This document shows positions 1 through 8,966 of a DNA stretch of 64,000 bases, one piece after another. The translations under genes and the position numbers were made by a program. The notes below the pieces were generated by a model. The model saw nothing but the letters and a program-made list of their open reading frames with translations. It searched no databases and had not been told where the DNA came from. Position 1 is the first letter of the stretch. Every line of letters begins with the position of its first letter. The stretch comes from Phenylobacterium immobile (ATCC 35973) (lineage in GTDB: Bacteria > Pseudomonadota > Alphaproteobacteria > Caulobacterales > Caulobacteraceae). The DNA is taken from assembly GCF_001375595.1 (NCBI RefSeq), contig NZ_CVJQ01000001.1, positions 310,001 through 374,000 on the forward strand, in the 5' to 3' direction.

Positions 1-651
1 GGCGCGCATGGCCTCGACCATGGTCACCAGGCGGAAGGTGCCGATGTGCGGGTGAGCCTCGGTGAGAATTTCCTCCGGCGCGCCGGCGGCGACGAACTCG
101 GTCAGGACCTTGCGACCGAGAAATCGGGGATCCTTGATCTGGCTGTAGAGCTTGCCGTCCGAGAAGGTGCCGGCGCCGCCCTCGCCGAACTGGACGTTGG
201 ATTCGGGGTTGAGGTCGCTGCGTCGCCACAGACCCCAGGTGTCCTGGGTCCGCTCGCGCACCGCCTTGCCGCGATCCAGGATGATCGGCCGAAAACCCAT
301 CTCGGCCAGGATGAGGCCGGCGAAGAGGCCGCAGGGCCCGGCGCCGATCACCACGGGACGAAGGGTCTGGCCCTGCGGGGCGGTCGTGACGGGGCGGTAG
401 GCGGTGTCGGGCGTGACGCGGACGTGAGGGTCCTCGCCCAGCCGCGCCAGGACGGCGGCCTCGCCGGCGATTTCGGCGTCGACGATATAGACCTTGAGGA
501 TCGCCGATTTCTTGCGCGCGTCGTGCGCCCGCTTCCACACCGACCAGCGGATGAGATCACCGGGCGCGACGCCGAGGCGCGCAACGATGGCCGCGGGCAG
601 GGCCTGCGGTTCGTGGTCGAGGGGCAGTTTGAGTTCGGAGATCCGCAGCAT
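1..651 (-). CDS. NAD(P)/FAD-dependent oxidoreductase, partial
   Basis: Minus-strand frame open from an ATG at 651 to the window edge, giving the first 217 residues; the C-terminus lies outside the window. A dinucleotide-binding loop VVIGAGPCGLFAG lies near residues 100-112, followed by an acidic/basic ILDRGKAV segment typical of the ADP-ribose binding strand. Further on, FGEGGAGTFSDGKL is characteristic of the large uncharacterised FAD-dependent dehydrogenases (COG2509 type). The N-terminal ~90 residues form the small domain this family carries ahead of the Rossmann fold. It is divergent from the VanZ-like gene, so 652-703 must hold its promoter. Substrate unknown; family assignment fairly secure. 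Confidence 0.8.
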   Translation of the reverse strand, partial: MLRISELKLPLDHEPQALPAAIVARLGVAPGDLIRWSVWKRAHDARKKSAILKVYIVDAEIAGEAAVLARLGEDPHVRVTPDTAYRPVTTAPQGQTLRPVVIGAGPCGLFAGLILAEMGFRPIILDRGKAVRERTQDTWGLWRRSDLNPESNVQFGEGGAGTFSDGKLYSQIKDPRFLGRKVLTEFVAAGAPEEILTEAHPHIGTFRLVTMVEAMRA

Positions 652-703
652 CGCCCTCTGTTTAGCGGCTTCCGTCGGCCCGCGCATGCTAAGGCTCGCC
701 GCC

Positions 704-1072
704 ATGCCGCACGTTGACCGCCTGCCGCGCTGGGCCCGCCTCGCCGCCTATGCCGCGGCCAACGTCATCCTGTTGGTCGTCACGCTCGCGCCGACGGGGG
801 ACCTGCCCGGCGCCGATATCGGCTCGGACAAGGCCCAGCATGTGGCCGGCTGGTTCGTCCTCACGACGCTGGGCCTGTTGCTCGCGCCGCGTCGGCCGCG
901 CGCCATCATCATCTTCGCGCTCGCCATGGGACCGTTCGTCGAGGTCGCTCAGGCCTTGGGGCCATTTGGCCGGGACGGCGACTGGCGTGACGTGGTGGCC
1001 GACAGCGGCGGGGTGGCGATCGCAGCCCTGGTCGCCATGGGCTGGCGGCGGATACGAAGACGGGCCGGCTGA
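704..1072 (+). CDS. VanZ-like membrane protein
   Basis: A 122-residue protein with about four hydrophobic segments (near residues 8-24, 44-58, 64-82 and 94-112). It has the VanZ-family pattern SDKAQHVAGWF early and VEVAQAL followed by D-rich WRDVVADSGG late. I chose ATG 704 because AAGG at 691-694 is well placed for it; the in-frame ATG at 686 is the alternative and would add six residues. The name comes from a teicoplanin-resistance protein, but most relatives have no proven function and sit in the inner membrane. It is a single gene, convergent with the symporter gene downstream. Confidence 0.65.
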   Translation: MPHVDRLPRWARLAAYAAANVILLVVTLAPTGDLPGADIGSDKAQHVAGWFVLTTLGLLLAPRRPRAIIIFALAMGPFVEVAQALGPFGRDGDWRDVVADSGGVAIAALVAMGWRRIRRRAG

Positions 1073-1110
1073 TCGCGCCGGCCCGCTCCGTTTCGTCTGA
1101 GACTGAAGGG

Positions 1111-2589
1111 CTACTCCGCCGGGGCGGCGGCCGCAGCGGCTTCCTCACGCATCCGGGCGAGTTCGCGCAGGTTCGCCTCATGCTTCTCGCGGGTGATGCC
1201 GTAGAAGCTTAGCGCGATCAGGCAGCCGCCGTTGAAGATCAGCAGAGCGGCGATGACCATGATCCCCAGATGGTTGGCGATCTCCTGGCTGACGCCGACC
1301 TTGCGGGCGTTCTCGGGGAACTGCACGAAGTGCAGCATCTGGCCGGCCATCAGCACGCCGACGCCGGACACCGCCTTCTTGAAAAGGTTGTCGGCGGAGA
1401 ACAGCAGACCCTCGGAGCGGCGGCCCGTCTGCATGGCGGAGTCCTCCACCACGTCGGCGATCATCGCCTGGATCTTCACGCCGGTGGCGATCATGAAAGC
1501 CTGGGTGCAGGTGGCGAAGGCGACGAGGACGTAGAACAGGAGCTCGGTGTGCCGCGCCGGCATCAGGCCGAACTGGTCGAGCGCAATGGGCGCGACAGTC
1601 AGGGTGATGCCGGTCCAGCCGGTGATCAGGGCGCCGACCCGCTTGCCGAAGCGCTTGACCATGCGCGGGGCCAGCCAGATGCCGACGAAACCCGACAGCA
1701 CCATGGCGATGGCGAGCACCGTCAGCTGGTTCTGGTTCAGCCGCCAGTAGAACAGGCCCATATAGACCTCGAGGCTTTGGCGAATGCCGGCGCCGATGGC
1801 CAGCACCATGCCAGCCAGGGCGACAATGGCGAAGTTGCGGTTGCGCATGGTCTGGAAGACCTCGCGCAGGTTGGCGAAGAAGTTGAACTTCTCGGTGCGC
1901 ACCGGCGGCTTGGCCAGCCACGGGATCTGCCGGTGGGTGCCCGCCGAGGAGATGATGATGATCGTGAAGACCAGCAGCGCGGCGCAGATCGAATAGCCGA
2001 AATACCTCTGGCGATCGGTGACCCCGCCCACGCCGTTTTCGCCGGCGCGCATGAAGACCTGATAGACAAGGACCGAGACCGACAGGGTGCCGATCGAACC
2101 GAACATCTGCCGCTTGGCGAGCAGCTTGGTGCGCTCGTCGTAGTCGGTGGCCAGCTCGGGCGCGAGCGCTGTGGAGGGCAGCTCGAAGAAGGTGTCGAAC
2201 GCCCGCAGGATCAGCAGGCAGATGAGCATCCAGGCGAAGATGCCGCCCTGACCCCAATGCATCGGCGGGTTCCAGATCAGGAAGAAGGTGATCGAAACCG
2301 GGAAGGCCGCGAAGTACATGAAGGGGTGGCGGCGACCGAACCGCGATCGGAAATTGTCCGAGATCTGGCCAATGGTGGGGTCGACGAAGCTGTCGACGAA
2401 CATGGTGATCAGGATGGCCGATGAGACGACCCGCGGGTCGAGTCCCACCACCTGATTATAGAACAGCAGCAGCAGCATCGACAGGCTGGCCGCCTTGATC
2501 TGGTTGGCCGCCGAACCCATCGCGTAAAGGTTACGGGTGAGCCAGCCAATAGCCGGCCGCGGGCCAAGGGGCCCTGCGTCTATGGACAT
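1111..2589 (-). CDS. GPH-family sugar:cation symporter (MFS)
   Basis: A 492-residue polytopic membrane protein with about 12 hydrophobic segments. The N-terminal region contains DPTIGQISDNFRSRFGRRHPF, the loop 2-3 signature of glycoside-pentoside-hexuronide:cation symporters (MelB superfamily), with the conserved aspartate of helix 2 in MFVDSFVDP. The start at 2589 (MSIDAG) is preceded by GGAGG seven bases upstream, so the ATG 42 bases further out is not needed. It probably imports a glycoside with a cation; the sugar cannot be told. The TetR-like gene lies just upstream on the same strand, and a palindrome in the intervening gap could control this transporter. Confidence 0.85.
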   Translation of the reverse strand: MSIDAGPLGPRPAIGWLTRNLYAMGSAANQIKAASLSMLLLLFYNQVVGLDPRVVSSAILITMFVDSFVDPTIGQISDNFRSRFGRRHPFMYFAAFPVSITFFLIWNPPMHWGQGGIFAWMLICLLILRAFDTFFELPSTALAPELATDYDERTKLLAKRQMFGSIGTLSVSVLVYQVFMRAGENGVGGVTDRQRYFGYSICAALLVFTIIIISSAGTHRQIPWLAKPPVRTEKFNFFANLREVFQTMRNRNFAIVALAGMVLAIGAGIRQSLEVYMGLFYWRLNQNQLTVLAIAMVLSGFVGIWLAPRMVKRFGKRVGALITGWTGITLTVAPIALDQFGLMPARHTELLFYVLVAFATCTQAFMIATGVKIQAMIADVVEDSAMQTGRRSEGLLFSADNLFKKAVSGVGVLMAGQMLHFVQFPENARKVGVSQEIANHLGIMVIAALLIFNGGCLIALSFYGITREKHEANLRELARMREEAAAAAAPAE

Positions 2590-2716
2590 TTCCTCGCCTC
2601 CAATTGCCGAGCGGTGTTTGTTCACCGCCATTTCGTTGTCTTCGCGCGGGCGTCGCAGAGCCTGGGGAGGCCAGCCTGGCGCGGCGTCAGAGTGACGGCA
2701 GTCGCCTGATTAATGC

Positions 2717-2730
2717 AACGAAATATCGTT
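2717..2730. promoter_or_regulatory. Possible TetR-type operator
   Basis: Inverted repeat AACGA-AATA-TCGTT in the gap between the TetR-like gene and the symporter gene. It extends imperfectly by one further base pair on each side. Such short palindromes are usual TetR-family binding sites, and its position upstream of the symporter suits repression of transport. Position and symmetry are seen; function is inferred. Confidence 0.35.
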
Positions 2731-2760
2731 ACGGGGCGAGGGCGCGGCGGTCCCGTTCGA

Positions 2761-3426
2761 TCAGTCAGCGATCTCCGGTGCGCGCGTCCCAGCCCAGCAT
2801 CGCGACCTTGACCACGCCGGCCACCTCAGCCCGGCGGCGCCGTCGCGCGCCAGGATCGACAGCCCGCTCTGTACGGTCTGCACAAAGCGGGCGAGCGACG
2901 GGACATCGACAGAGGCTGGAAATTCACCCGCCGAGACGGCCTGTTCCAGCCGGGCCGTCAGCCGCTCAAAGGCGACCGCGCGGCTCGATCGCACCAGCGC
3001 ATCCAGTTCGGGGTGACCTTGGCTATCCACGGAGGAGAGCGTCACCATACAGCCTCGCGGCAGGCCTTCCCTTTCGCCCGAAAGGGCCGCGGCGGAGTCC
3101 TGCAGACAAGCGCAGACCGCCTCGCGGGCGGTGGCCGCGCGGTGGAACTTTCCCCAGACGATGGCGTCGGTGCTGTCGCTGGAGTGGCGCAACGCTTCGG
3201 CGTAGAGCGCCTCCTTCGAACCGAAGGCCGCAGAGAGGCTGGGGGAGCCGATCCCCATCGCCGCCGTCAGGTCGGCGATCGAGGTCGCCTCAAAGCCCTT
3301 TGACCAGAACAGGAGTCGCCTGCGCCAAGGCGGCGTCGCGGTCGAAGCTGCCCGGCCGTCTGGTCGGGAATTCCGAGCGGTCAGGGGTGGCGGCGTCGGC
3401 CGGATGCAGGCATTTTCGCGGCGCAT
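2761..3426 (-). pseudogene. TetR/AcrR-family regulator, reading frame broken twice
   Basis: The central part is a clear TetR-family protein: FEATSIADLTAAMGI, then PSLSAAFGSKEALYAEAL is the helix-turn-helix and its linker. The expected upstream helix RRPGSFDRDAALAQA is encoded in another frame and joins the central frame only if one base is removed near 3325-3335. At the C-terminus the family-like tail VAGVVKVAMLGWDAR appears in a different frame, joining if one base is added near 2835; that frame stops at 2765. No good start is seen in the N-terminal frame. Either the gene is decayed or the sequence has indel errors. When intact it would probably repress the adjacent symporter. Confidence 0.7.
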
Positions 3427-3444
3427 TCAGAGGCGCGCAGCGAC

Positions 3445-3759
3445 ATGTCAGAGAAATCAGCCAACGGGGACGCGGGCGCCGTCATCCAGGACCAGCAGAT
3501 GAAGGAGACGGCCGCCTATCTGATGCGCGGCCGCGCCTTCGCCGACCTGACGGTCGAGGATCTGGAGCAACGTTGGGTAGAGGCGTTCCGGGCGTTCACC
3601 GCCGCCGGCCGGCCCGTCGACACCGACTTCGACGATGTCCGGGCCGAATATGCCCTGCGCGAGCTCGAACTGCCGATGGAGAAGCTGGCCGCCGAGTGGA
3701 GGGCGTTCCTGGCCAAGATCGAGGCGGTCGAGATTCCAGGGAGGAAGGACCCGCACTGA
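3445..3759 (+). CDS. Hypothetical protein, 104 residues
   Basis: Small acidic protein divergent from the TetR-like gene. It is predicted mostly helical, with no signal peptide, no membrane segment and no metal-binding cluster; the middle reads DLTVEDLEQRWVEAFRAF and the end is charged. The codon usage (GC-rich third positions) matches real neighbours, and the gap of 18 bases to the TetR gene implies a shared promoter region. I do not recognise the family. Convergent with the lipoprotein gene at 3831. Confidence 0.55.
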   Translation: MSEKSANGDAGAVIQDQQMKETAAYLMRGRAFADLTVEDLEQRWVEAFRAFTAAGRPVDTDFDDVRAEYALRELELPMEKLAAEWRAFLAKIEAVEIPGRKDPH

Positions 3760-3830
3760 TAGCAGACCAGATCAGCGGGAGCCGCCGGATTTCGACCCGC
3801 CCAGCACATGCTGTCCACCCCCGACGCGCC

Positions 3831-4406
3831 TCAGTCGCCCCCGAGCATGGCGTCCACGTCGGGAAGGGTCGCGGCGAAGTAATGCTCTGTCGGCGCGAGA
3901 TAGAGCGCCACATAGAGCTTGCCGCCCGCCTCGGAAATCTGGCCCAGGCCGGAGATCTCCAGGCCATCCTGCGTGTAGGCGGCGATGTCCATGCGCAGGC
4001 CATCTGCCCCGACCAGGCGACCGGGGCGCAGCTTGCTGGTCTGCGCTTTTTCGTAACCGAGGGCGGAGAGACTGTCGGTGACGAACTCCACCAGCTCGTT
4101 CGGCGACATGTCGGCCCGATAGACAGGAACCCGCTCGGCCTTCGAGGCGGGTTTCAGCAGGCCTTCGCCCGGCGCCAAGCCTTGCGCCAGATAGAGGAGG
4201 TTGAGTGCGGGGCCATCGATGGACAGCAACCGCACCTTCTTTTGGCGTTGCGGCGACAGAATCGAGACATCCGACCAAGCGCGGTGCAGGGTCACTGCCT
4301 TGCCGTCGCCCATGGCGAAGGGTCCGGCCGGAGCCTCAGCGATCGTCTCGCAGCCGGCGAGCGCGACGGAAAGCGCAAGCGCGCTGGCGAGGGCGAGACG
4401 GTTCAT
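3831..4406 (-). CDS. Putative lipoprotein, 191 residues
   Basis: The N-terminus MNRLALASALALSVALAGC is a lipoprotein signal with lipobox LAGC and Cys19 as the lipidation site, so the mature protein should be anchored in the envelope. The rest is a soluble domain of about 170 residues that I do not recognise. It overlaps the end of the M48 protease gene by four bases (ATGA), so the two are translationally coupled and it closes a three-gene envelope operon. A role alongside the protease in envelope maintenance is inference from context only. Confidence 0.75.
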   Translation of the reverse strand: MNRLALASALALSVALAGCETIAEAPAGPFAMGDGKAVTLHRAWSDVSILSPQRQKKVRLLSIDGPALNLLYLAQGLAPGEGLLKPASKAERVPVYRADMSPNELVEFVTDSLSALGYEKAQTSKLRPGRLVGADGLRMDIAAYTQDGLEISGLGQISEAGGKLYVALYLAPTEHYFAATLPDVDAMLGGD

Positions 4407-5668
4407 AGCGGTCCTTCGGGGCGTAGGGCTTTCAGCGTGGCCTCGACCAGCCAGCGGTCTTCGGCTTCAGGCGCCTTGTTGAGATAGTCGGCGAAGGCCT
4501 GCGCTGCGCCATCGCGATCGCCGGTCTTGCGGCGCGCCTCACCCAGCTCGCGCCAGGCGGCGCTCGGCGCGTCGGCGTGGCCGACGGCGCGGCCATAGGC
4601 GGCGGAGGCCAACTTCTGATCGCCATCGCTCCGGCGCAAGCGGAAGCACTCGCCCCGATAGAATTCGATCAGGCCGAGATCCTCGCCATCCACCGACAGG
4701 CGATCAAGAATGTAGAACGTCTGGCCGAAATCCCGTCGACGCAGGTCGTCGCGCAGCCAGGCGCTGAGGTGGGGCCGGATCGCGGCACGATACTTTCGGC
4801 GGCCGTCCGCTGCGGCGATCGGGGCGGCGCCTTCGGCGAGTTTCGACAGGGCTGCGATGCGGTCGGTGGAAAGCGGGTGCGTGGCGAAGATGCTGGCGCG
4901 GCTCTCGCTCTTGCGTACGGCGGGAAAATCCGACGCTAAGGTCTCCGCGACCAGGGCGCGCCACATCTCGGCGCCTGCCGCAGGATCGTAGCCCGCCGCC
5001 CTCGCCAGCTGGAAGCCGTAGGCGTCAGCCTCGGTTTCATGGTCGCGCCCATAGGACATTATGCTGGCGAAACCTGCGAGATAGACCAGGTTGTTCATGG
5101 CCTGGGCGGTCTGCGAGATGGAATCGATGGTCTGCTGCGCATAGGGGCCGCCGCTGGAGGCGGTGGAATACATCGCCGCAGCAGCGCCCGCCGTGATGCC
5201 GATCCGCACGACGAGCATCAGGTTTTGCGTGTTCTTGTTGTTCTTGAACTGCTGGACGGTGTGGTTGCGCCCGAAGTGGGTGATCTCATGGCCCAGCACG
5301 AACGCCAGTTCGTCCTCGGTCTGGGCGCGCAGCATCAGCCCCGACCAGACCTCGACATAACCGTTGGGCGCGGCGGTCGCGTTGAACGCGGGTCGATCCA
5401 AGGGGTAGATGCGCAGCTCATCGCAATAGTCGGCCGCCAGCCGGCACAGGACGCCGCGCACATAGGCGTTAAGCGCCGGATCAGGGTTCAGCTCGGCCGA
5501 TCGGCGAACCGTGGCCTCGGCCTTGTCCATGGTGTCCCAGAAGCCGGCTTCCGCCGTCTCGATCGACGGGCGCAGATGCGCGGCGCGAAATCCCGGCAAG
5601 GGTTCGGCCCGCACGCCCGTGAAGCTGAGCGCGACGATAGCGCAGGCCGCCGCCAGGCGGCGCAGCAT
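4403..5668 (-). CDS. M48-family zinc metalloprotease with TPR-like C-terminus
   Basis: A 421-residue secreted protein with signal peptide MLRRLAAACAIVALSFTGVRA. The catalytic HEITH at 127-131 supplies two zinc ligands and the catalytic Glu, and HETEADAYG near 210-218 gives the third ligand Glu and following Asp, as in M48/BepA/LoiP proteases. The last ~120 residues are helical repeats (WRELGEARRKTGDRDGAAQAF) resembling tetratricopeptide units. The length fits BepA-like periplasmic proteases that act in outer-membrane quality control. Its start overlaps the upstream lipoprotein stop by one base, and its end overlaps the next lipoprotein, so all three form an operon. Confidence 0.85.
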   Translation of the reverse strand: MLRRLAAACAIVALSFTGVRAEPLPGFRAAHLRPSIETAEAGFWDTMDKAEATVRRSAELNPDPALNAYVRGVLCRLAADYCDELRIYPLDRPAFNATAAPNGYVEVWSGLMLRAQTEDELAFVLGHEITHFGRNHTVQQFKNNKNTQNLMLVVRIGITAGAAAAMYSTASSGGPYAQQTIDSISQTAQAMNNLVYLAGFASIMSYGRDHETEADAYGFQLARAAGYDPAAGAEMWRALVAETLASDFPAVRKSESRASIFATHPLSTDRIAALSKLAEGAAPIAAADGRRKYRAAIRPHLSAWLRDDLRRRDFGQTFYILDRLSVDGEDLGLIEFYRGECFRLRRSDGDQKLASAAYGRAVGHADAPSAAWRELGEARRKTGDRDGAAQAFADYLNKAPEAEDRWLVEATLKALRPEGPL

Positions 5669-6359
5669 CAGATCGGCGCCTTCTTCATGAGATCGACGAC
5701 CAGCGCGCGTGCGCCTTCCTCGGTGCGGATATCCGACTGCGGCCCGACAACGGCGACATTGTACCAGACGACGCGGCCCGTCCTCAGATCGACCAGCGAG
5801 GCGTAGACCTGCTGGACGCCCAGAGGCACCGCGACGCCCAGCATCGCCGCGCCCAGCCAGAGCGCCTTGCGCCCTGCACTGGAGTAGGTGCCACGACCGG
5901 TGACGAAGAGGGCGTAGTCGGCGCCGTGCTGCTCACGGATGACGAGGCGCCTTCGCCGAGGGTCCAGTCGAACTGGCCCTTGGGTTTCGTCGGCAGGCGC
6001 ATCGCGCCATACTCGAAAGACTGGATCGAGGCGCCGACGGCTTCGTGCAGCCGCAGCAGCTGTCCGGCGCGTCCATCCATGGACTGCTGCGGATCGAGCA
6101 CCTCAAAGGGGTGGCCGCGCGCGGCCAGATCGTCACGCAGGGCCGCACCCAAGTGGCGCTGAGCGTCCTGGCTCCAGTCGGCGCGCGGCTCTTCCAGGCC
6201 CGACGCCGTGAGCACTGCCAACTGGATATCTGGCTGCATGAGCAGCCCTTTGGAGTCCGCCGCCGGCGCGTTCAGGCTTTCGACCGCCGCGGTCTTCACC
6301 TGGGTCGTCGTGCACGCGGCCAGCAACAGACACGCTGCAAGCGTGGCTAAGGCTTTCAT
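5668..6359 (-). pseudogene. Lipoprotein gene with a frameshift near 5950
   Basis: It starts at ATG 6359 behind a G-rich Shine-Dalgarno, giving MKALATLAACLLLAACTTT with lipobox LAAC. After DWTLGEGA the frame goes off. Shifting by one base near 5945-5955 restores LVIREQHGADYALFVTGRG and runs on through LWLGAAMLGVAVPLG to a stop at 5668 that overlaps the M48 start by one base. The restored product is about 230 residues with a late hydrophobic stretch. The exact fit of the restored stop with the next gene argues that the intact reading is the true one and that this copy is damaged or misread. Function unknown; first gene of the envelope operon. Confidence 0.7.
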
Positions 6360-6525
6360 AGGCTCCCCCCCATAGCGACGTGGCGCCGTCCTGCCCCCAG
6401 GACGATCCAATCTAAGCTGGCGGACCGGCGTGCCGCAATGAGGCCAAGCTTAAAGACTTCCTTGTCTGATCACGACGACGCTTTTCCGGCGCGCGCGGAC
6501 CTGCGACCCGTGGCGGCCCGGCGTT

Positions 6526-7179
6526 TCAACCCCAAGCGCGGATCGGGTGGCCGCGCTCGCCCCAGAAGACGAACCACCGTCCAGCCGCCCTCACGATTTC
6601 CAGTTGATCTGGGAATAGCTCCGGCTTGGCGGCGCCTCGGGCCAAGCTTAGCCGAGCGAATAAGCCGCGTTTTGGCGGCGGCGTGATCGGGCCCTTGCGC
6701 TCCGCCGCGTCCGCCGCGCTCAGCAGTGCTCGGCCGTAATCCACCGCGTCCTCGGGAAAGAAGTTCCCCCACGCCCTGTCGATGAGGCTTCGTGACAGGA
6801 CGGACCCACAACCCTCAAGGAATTCCCCCCGGAAGCTAGTTTCGTCGACGCCTTCATAAAGATTGGCGTGCGTCCATTGCGGCAGGCCGTCGCAGACCAC
6901 CAACGGCAGGGCATAGTGGCCGTGGAAGTCCTTGAGGACGCCAGCCACCTCCTCAGGGATCTCATCCGCGCGAACCTCTATGATCCACGCATCCGCAGCG
7001 GGGTCGAAGCCGACGCGCGGCGCGCCAACGTTGGCGTAGGCCGGCGTGCTGATCTCACCGAAACGGGCGATTGCATCGTCTGAGAAGTCTTTGTGGTTGA
7101 ACAGACGCTCGATGTAGTCGCGTCATTCGTCTTCATGATCGGCCTTGGCGCAGGATTCGACGATCAGATCCAGACCCAT
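6526..7179 (-). pseudogene. Hypothetical protein interrupted by an in-frame TGA
   Basis: A strong Shine-Dalgarno (GGAGGAGGGG) precedes ATG 7179, which reads MGLDLIVESCAKADHEDE. Then comes TGA at 7123-7125, after which the same frame continues as RDYIERLFNHKDFSDD for about 195 more codons to a stop at 6526. Without the TGA the product would be about 217 residues, soluble and acidic. The family is not recognised. A TGG to TGA change would explain the break (DEW-RDY reads naturally). It lies immediately outside the tRNA fragment, so it is the last chromosomal gene before the element. Confidence 0.55.
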
Positions 7180-7256
7180 GAAAGCCCCTCCTCCATCGAG
7201 AAAAGCCCAGATGCTCTTCTAATGTTCTGGAAAGCGAGAGTCTTCGCAAAGACTGC

Positions 7257-7301
7257 TGGCGCGCCCGACACGATTCGAACGTGTGACCTTTGCCTTCGGA
7301 G
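7257..7301 (-). tRNA. tRNA-Arg(CCG) 3' fragment, likely att site
   Basis: On the minus strand this reads anticodon loop CTCCGAA, the 3' side of the anticodon stem GGCAA, a variable region, a T-arm ACACG-TTCGAAT-CGTGT, acceptor strand CGGGCGC, G73 and CCA. Upstream of the loop the expected 5' stem (TTGCC) and D-arm are absent. It is therefore a 3' fragment of about 45 bases, the usual scar left when a tyrosine integrase uses a tRNA gene. The integrase gene starts about 180 bases away, on the element side. Confidence 0.75.
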
Positions 7302-7428
7302 CAATTTAGCCCACGCATCCGAAAAATGCGATAGGGCACGCTACAGTACGATAAGCATCTGAAACCACTAGATGTTTTTCAAATTTGCGCCGAAACCCAT
7401 ATCCGCAATTTCGCTGCGATTTCCTCTT

Positions 7429-7461
7429 GGCTGCTTCCGTGGTGCTTCCGCGGAAGCAGCC
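7429..7461. promoter_or_regulatory. Inverted repeat upstream of the integrase
   Basis: Perfect 11-base arms, GGCTGCTTCCG (7429-7439) and CGGAAGCAGCC (7451-7461). The repeat unit GCTTCCG also occurs in the spacer, so the shorter palindrome GCTTCCGCGGAAGC at 7444-7457 can form instead. The two mutually exclusive hairpins lie 16-50 bases before the integrase start. Possible roles are regulation of int or an excisionase/integrase arm site; none is proven. Confidence 0.45.
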
Positions 7462-7477
7462 CAATAGCGAAGGATGG

Positions 7478-8884
7478 ATGATGGTGAAGCTTACAAAACG
7501 GACCGTGGATGCCGCGAAGGCCGAAGCGAAAGACTATTTCCTTTGGGACGATGAATTGCCCGGTTTCGGGCTCCGTGTCTTCGCCTCTGGCAAGCGCAGC
7601 TATCTCGTCCAATACCGCGCCGGACGTCGGTCCAGACGATACACTATCGGCCTGCATGGTATCTGGACGCCCGAAACTGCGCGTCAGGAAGCCAAAGTCC
7701 AACTCGGCCGCATTGCGGCGGGGGACAACCCCGCTGAGGAGCGCCAACTCGACCACAAAGCCATCACAATCAAAGAACTTTGCGCTCTCTATGTCGCGGA
7801 CCTGAATGCGGGTCTCATCATGGGCAAGGGCGGGCGCCCCAAGAAATCTACCACGATTGTCACGGATACCGGTCGCATCGAGCGACATATCATTCCCCTA
7901 GTCGGTTCTTGGCGCGTCAAGGACCTGACCAAGGCCGACGTGAACAAGCTCATGAAGGACATCATTGCGGGCAAGACGCGGGTGTCGGTCAAAACGAAAA
8001 AGTTGCGCGGCAGAGCCATCGTTCGGGGTGGACCCGGCACGGCAACGCGCACCATCGGTCTGCTTGGCGGCATCCTTACCTATGCTGTCGACGCAGGAAT
8101 CATCGACAGCAATCCTACGCACGGATTGAAGAAGCCAAAGTATGCCGTCCGGACCCGACGCCTTACCGAGGCGGAATACCGCACGCTCGGCAACATGCTG
8201 CGGGAAGCGGCGAAGACCGAGAAATACGCCATGACGATCGAGATCATTCGCCTGATCGCGCTCACCGGTTGCCGCCGCAGCGAAATCATCGCCTTGAAGT
8301 GGGGAGAGGTTGACCTCGGCTCCAGTTGTCTTCGCCTCGTTGATAGCAAGGAAGGTGACTCTGTCCGTCCGATAGGCTTGCCGGTCGTGGAGTGTTTGGA
8401 GGAGCGCCGAAAAGAGGAAGGCGAAGGCCATGTGTTTCCGGGCGAGCGGAATGGCGCGGCGTTTGGAAGCTTCCCGAACCATTGGGAACAGATTTTCAGA
8501 AAGTCGTCACTTGCGGATGTGACGCCACACGTCCTGCGGCACAGCTTTGCCAGCATTGCGAACGATCTTGGATTTACCGAAATCACTATTGCCGCGCTCA
8601 TCGGCCATTCTAAGGGCACGATGACGAGCAGGTATATTCATACGCTCGACACGGCGCTCATCATGGCCGCAGATACCATCGCCGGTTATATCCAGGGGCT
8701 ACTCGACGGTGTCGAATTCAAGCAGACGGCTTACGCCTTGGACCGCAACTCCCGGCAGGCGGCCCTTGATCGCTTCTTGACCAAAGCAGTGGGGAAACAG
8801 CTTGGCAGGGCTGAAAGCAAACGCGCTAAGTCGCCGATGGAAACGCACATGCTATCGACGCGCCCGTTCCTCGAAGTGACTTGA
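7478..8884 (+). CDS. Tyrosine-type site-specific integrase
   Basis: A 468-residue recombinase of the P4/tRNA-targeting kind. An N-terminal arm-binding domain (LTKRTVDAAKAEAKDYFLWDDELPG) is followed by a core-binding domain and a C-terminal catalytic domain. The catalytic set is visible: Arg266 in LTGCRRSE, His351 and Arg354 in HVLRH, His377 in IGHSKG and the nucleophile Tyr386 in SRYIH. I chose the ATG at 7478 because AAGG lies just before it and the family starts MxVKLTKR; the open frame extends further upstream without support. Sitting beside a tRNA-Arg remnant, it almost certainly moves the element to its right. The C-terminal ~80 residues beyond the catalytic Tyr are longer than usual. 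Confidence 0.93.
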   Translation: MMVKLTKRTVDAAKAEAKDYFLWDDELPGFGLRVFASGKRSYLVQYRAGRRSRRYTIGLHGIWTPETARQEAKVQLGRIAAGDNPAEERQLDHKAITIKELCALYVADLNAGLIMGKGGRPKKSTTIVTDTGRIERHIIPLVGSWRVKDLTKADVNKLMKDIIAGKTRVSVKTKKLRGRAIVRGGPGTATRTIGLLGGILTYAVDAGIIDSNPTHGLKKPKYAVRTRRLTEAEYRTLGNMLREAAKTEKYAMTIEIIRLIALTGCRRSEIIALKWGEVDLGSSCLRLVDSKEGDSVRPIGLPVVECLEERRKEEGEGHVFPGERNGAAFGSFPNHWEQIFRKSSLADVTPHVLRHSFASIANDLGFTEITIAALIGHSKGTMTSRYIHTLDTALIMAADTIAGYIQGLLDGVEFKQTAYALDRNSRQAALDRFLTKAVGKQLGRAESKRAKSPMETHMLSTRPFLEVT

Positions 8885-8930
8885 GATCGATCGAGAACAA
8901 ATGGGGTCCAGAAATGGGGTCTACCCCGTA

Positions 8931-8966
8931 TTGATATGGGGCTCATTCCGAGCTAATCTGGTGCAA
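8931..8966 (+). promoter_or_regulatory. Promoter for a leaderless HTH gene
   Basis: TTGATA (8931-8936) and TAATCT (8954-8959) are separated by 17 bases and end seven bases before ATG 8966, which has no Shine-Dalgarno. Transcription would begin at or next to the A of the start codon. The small palindrome GGGGTCTACCCC lies just upstream of the -35 box, a place where the encoded DNA-binding protein could act. Confidence 0.5.

Noticed and set aside
46..717. 223-codon plus-strand frame at the left end
   Set aside because: Antisense to the FAD-dependent oxidoreductase, which shows a proper nucleotide-binding motif on the minus strand.
1270..2424. 384-codon plus-strand frame opposite the symporter gene
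   Set aside because: Low-complexity His/Gly/Asp-rich product typical of antisense to a membrane protein; the minus strand has the real GPH family signature.
2604..4487. 627-codon plus-strand frame over the TetR-like, hypothetical and lipoprotein genes
   Set aside because: Arg/Pro/Gly-rich shadow spanning three real genes on either strand; no domain.
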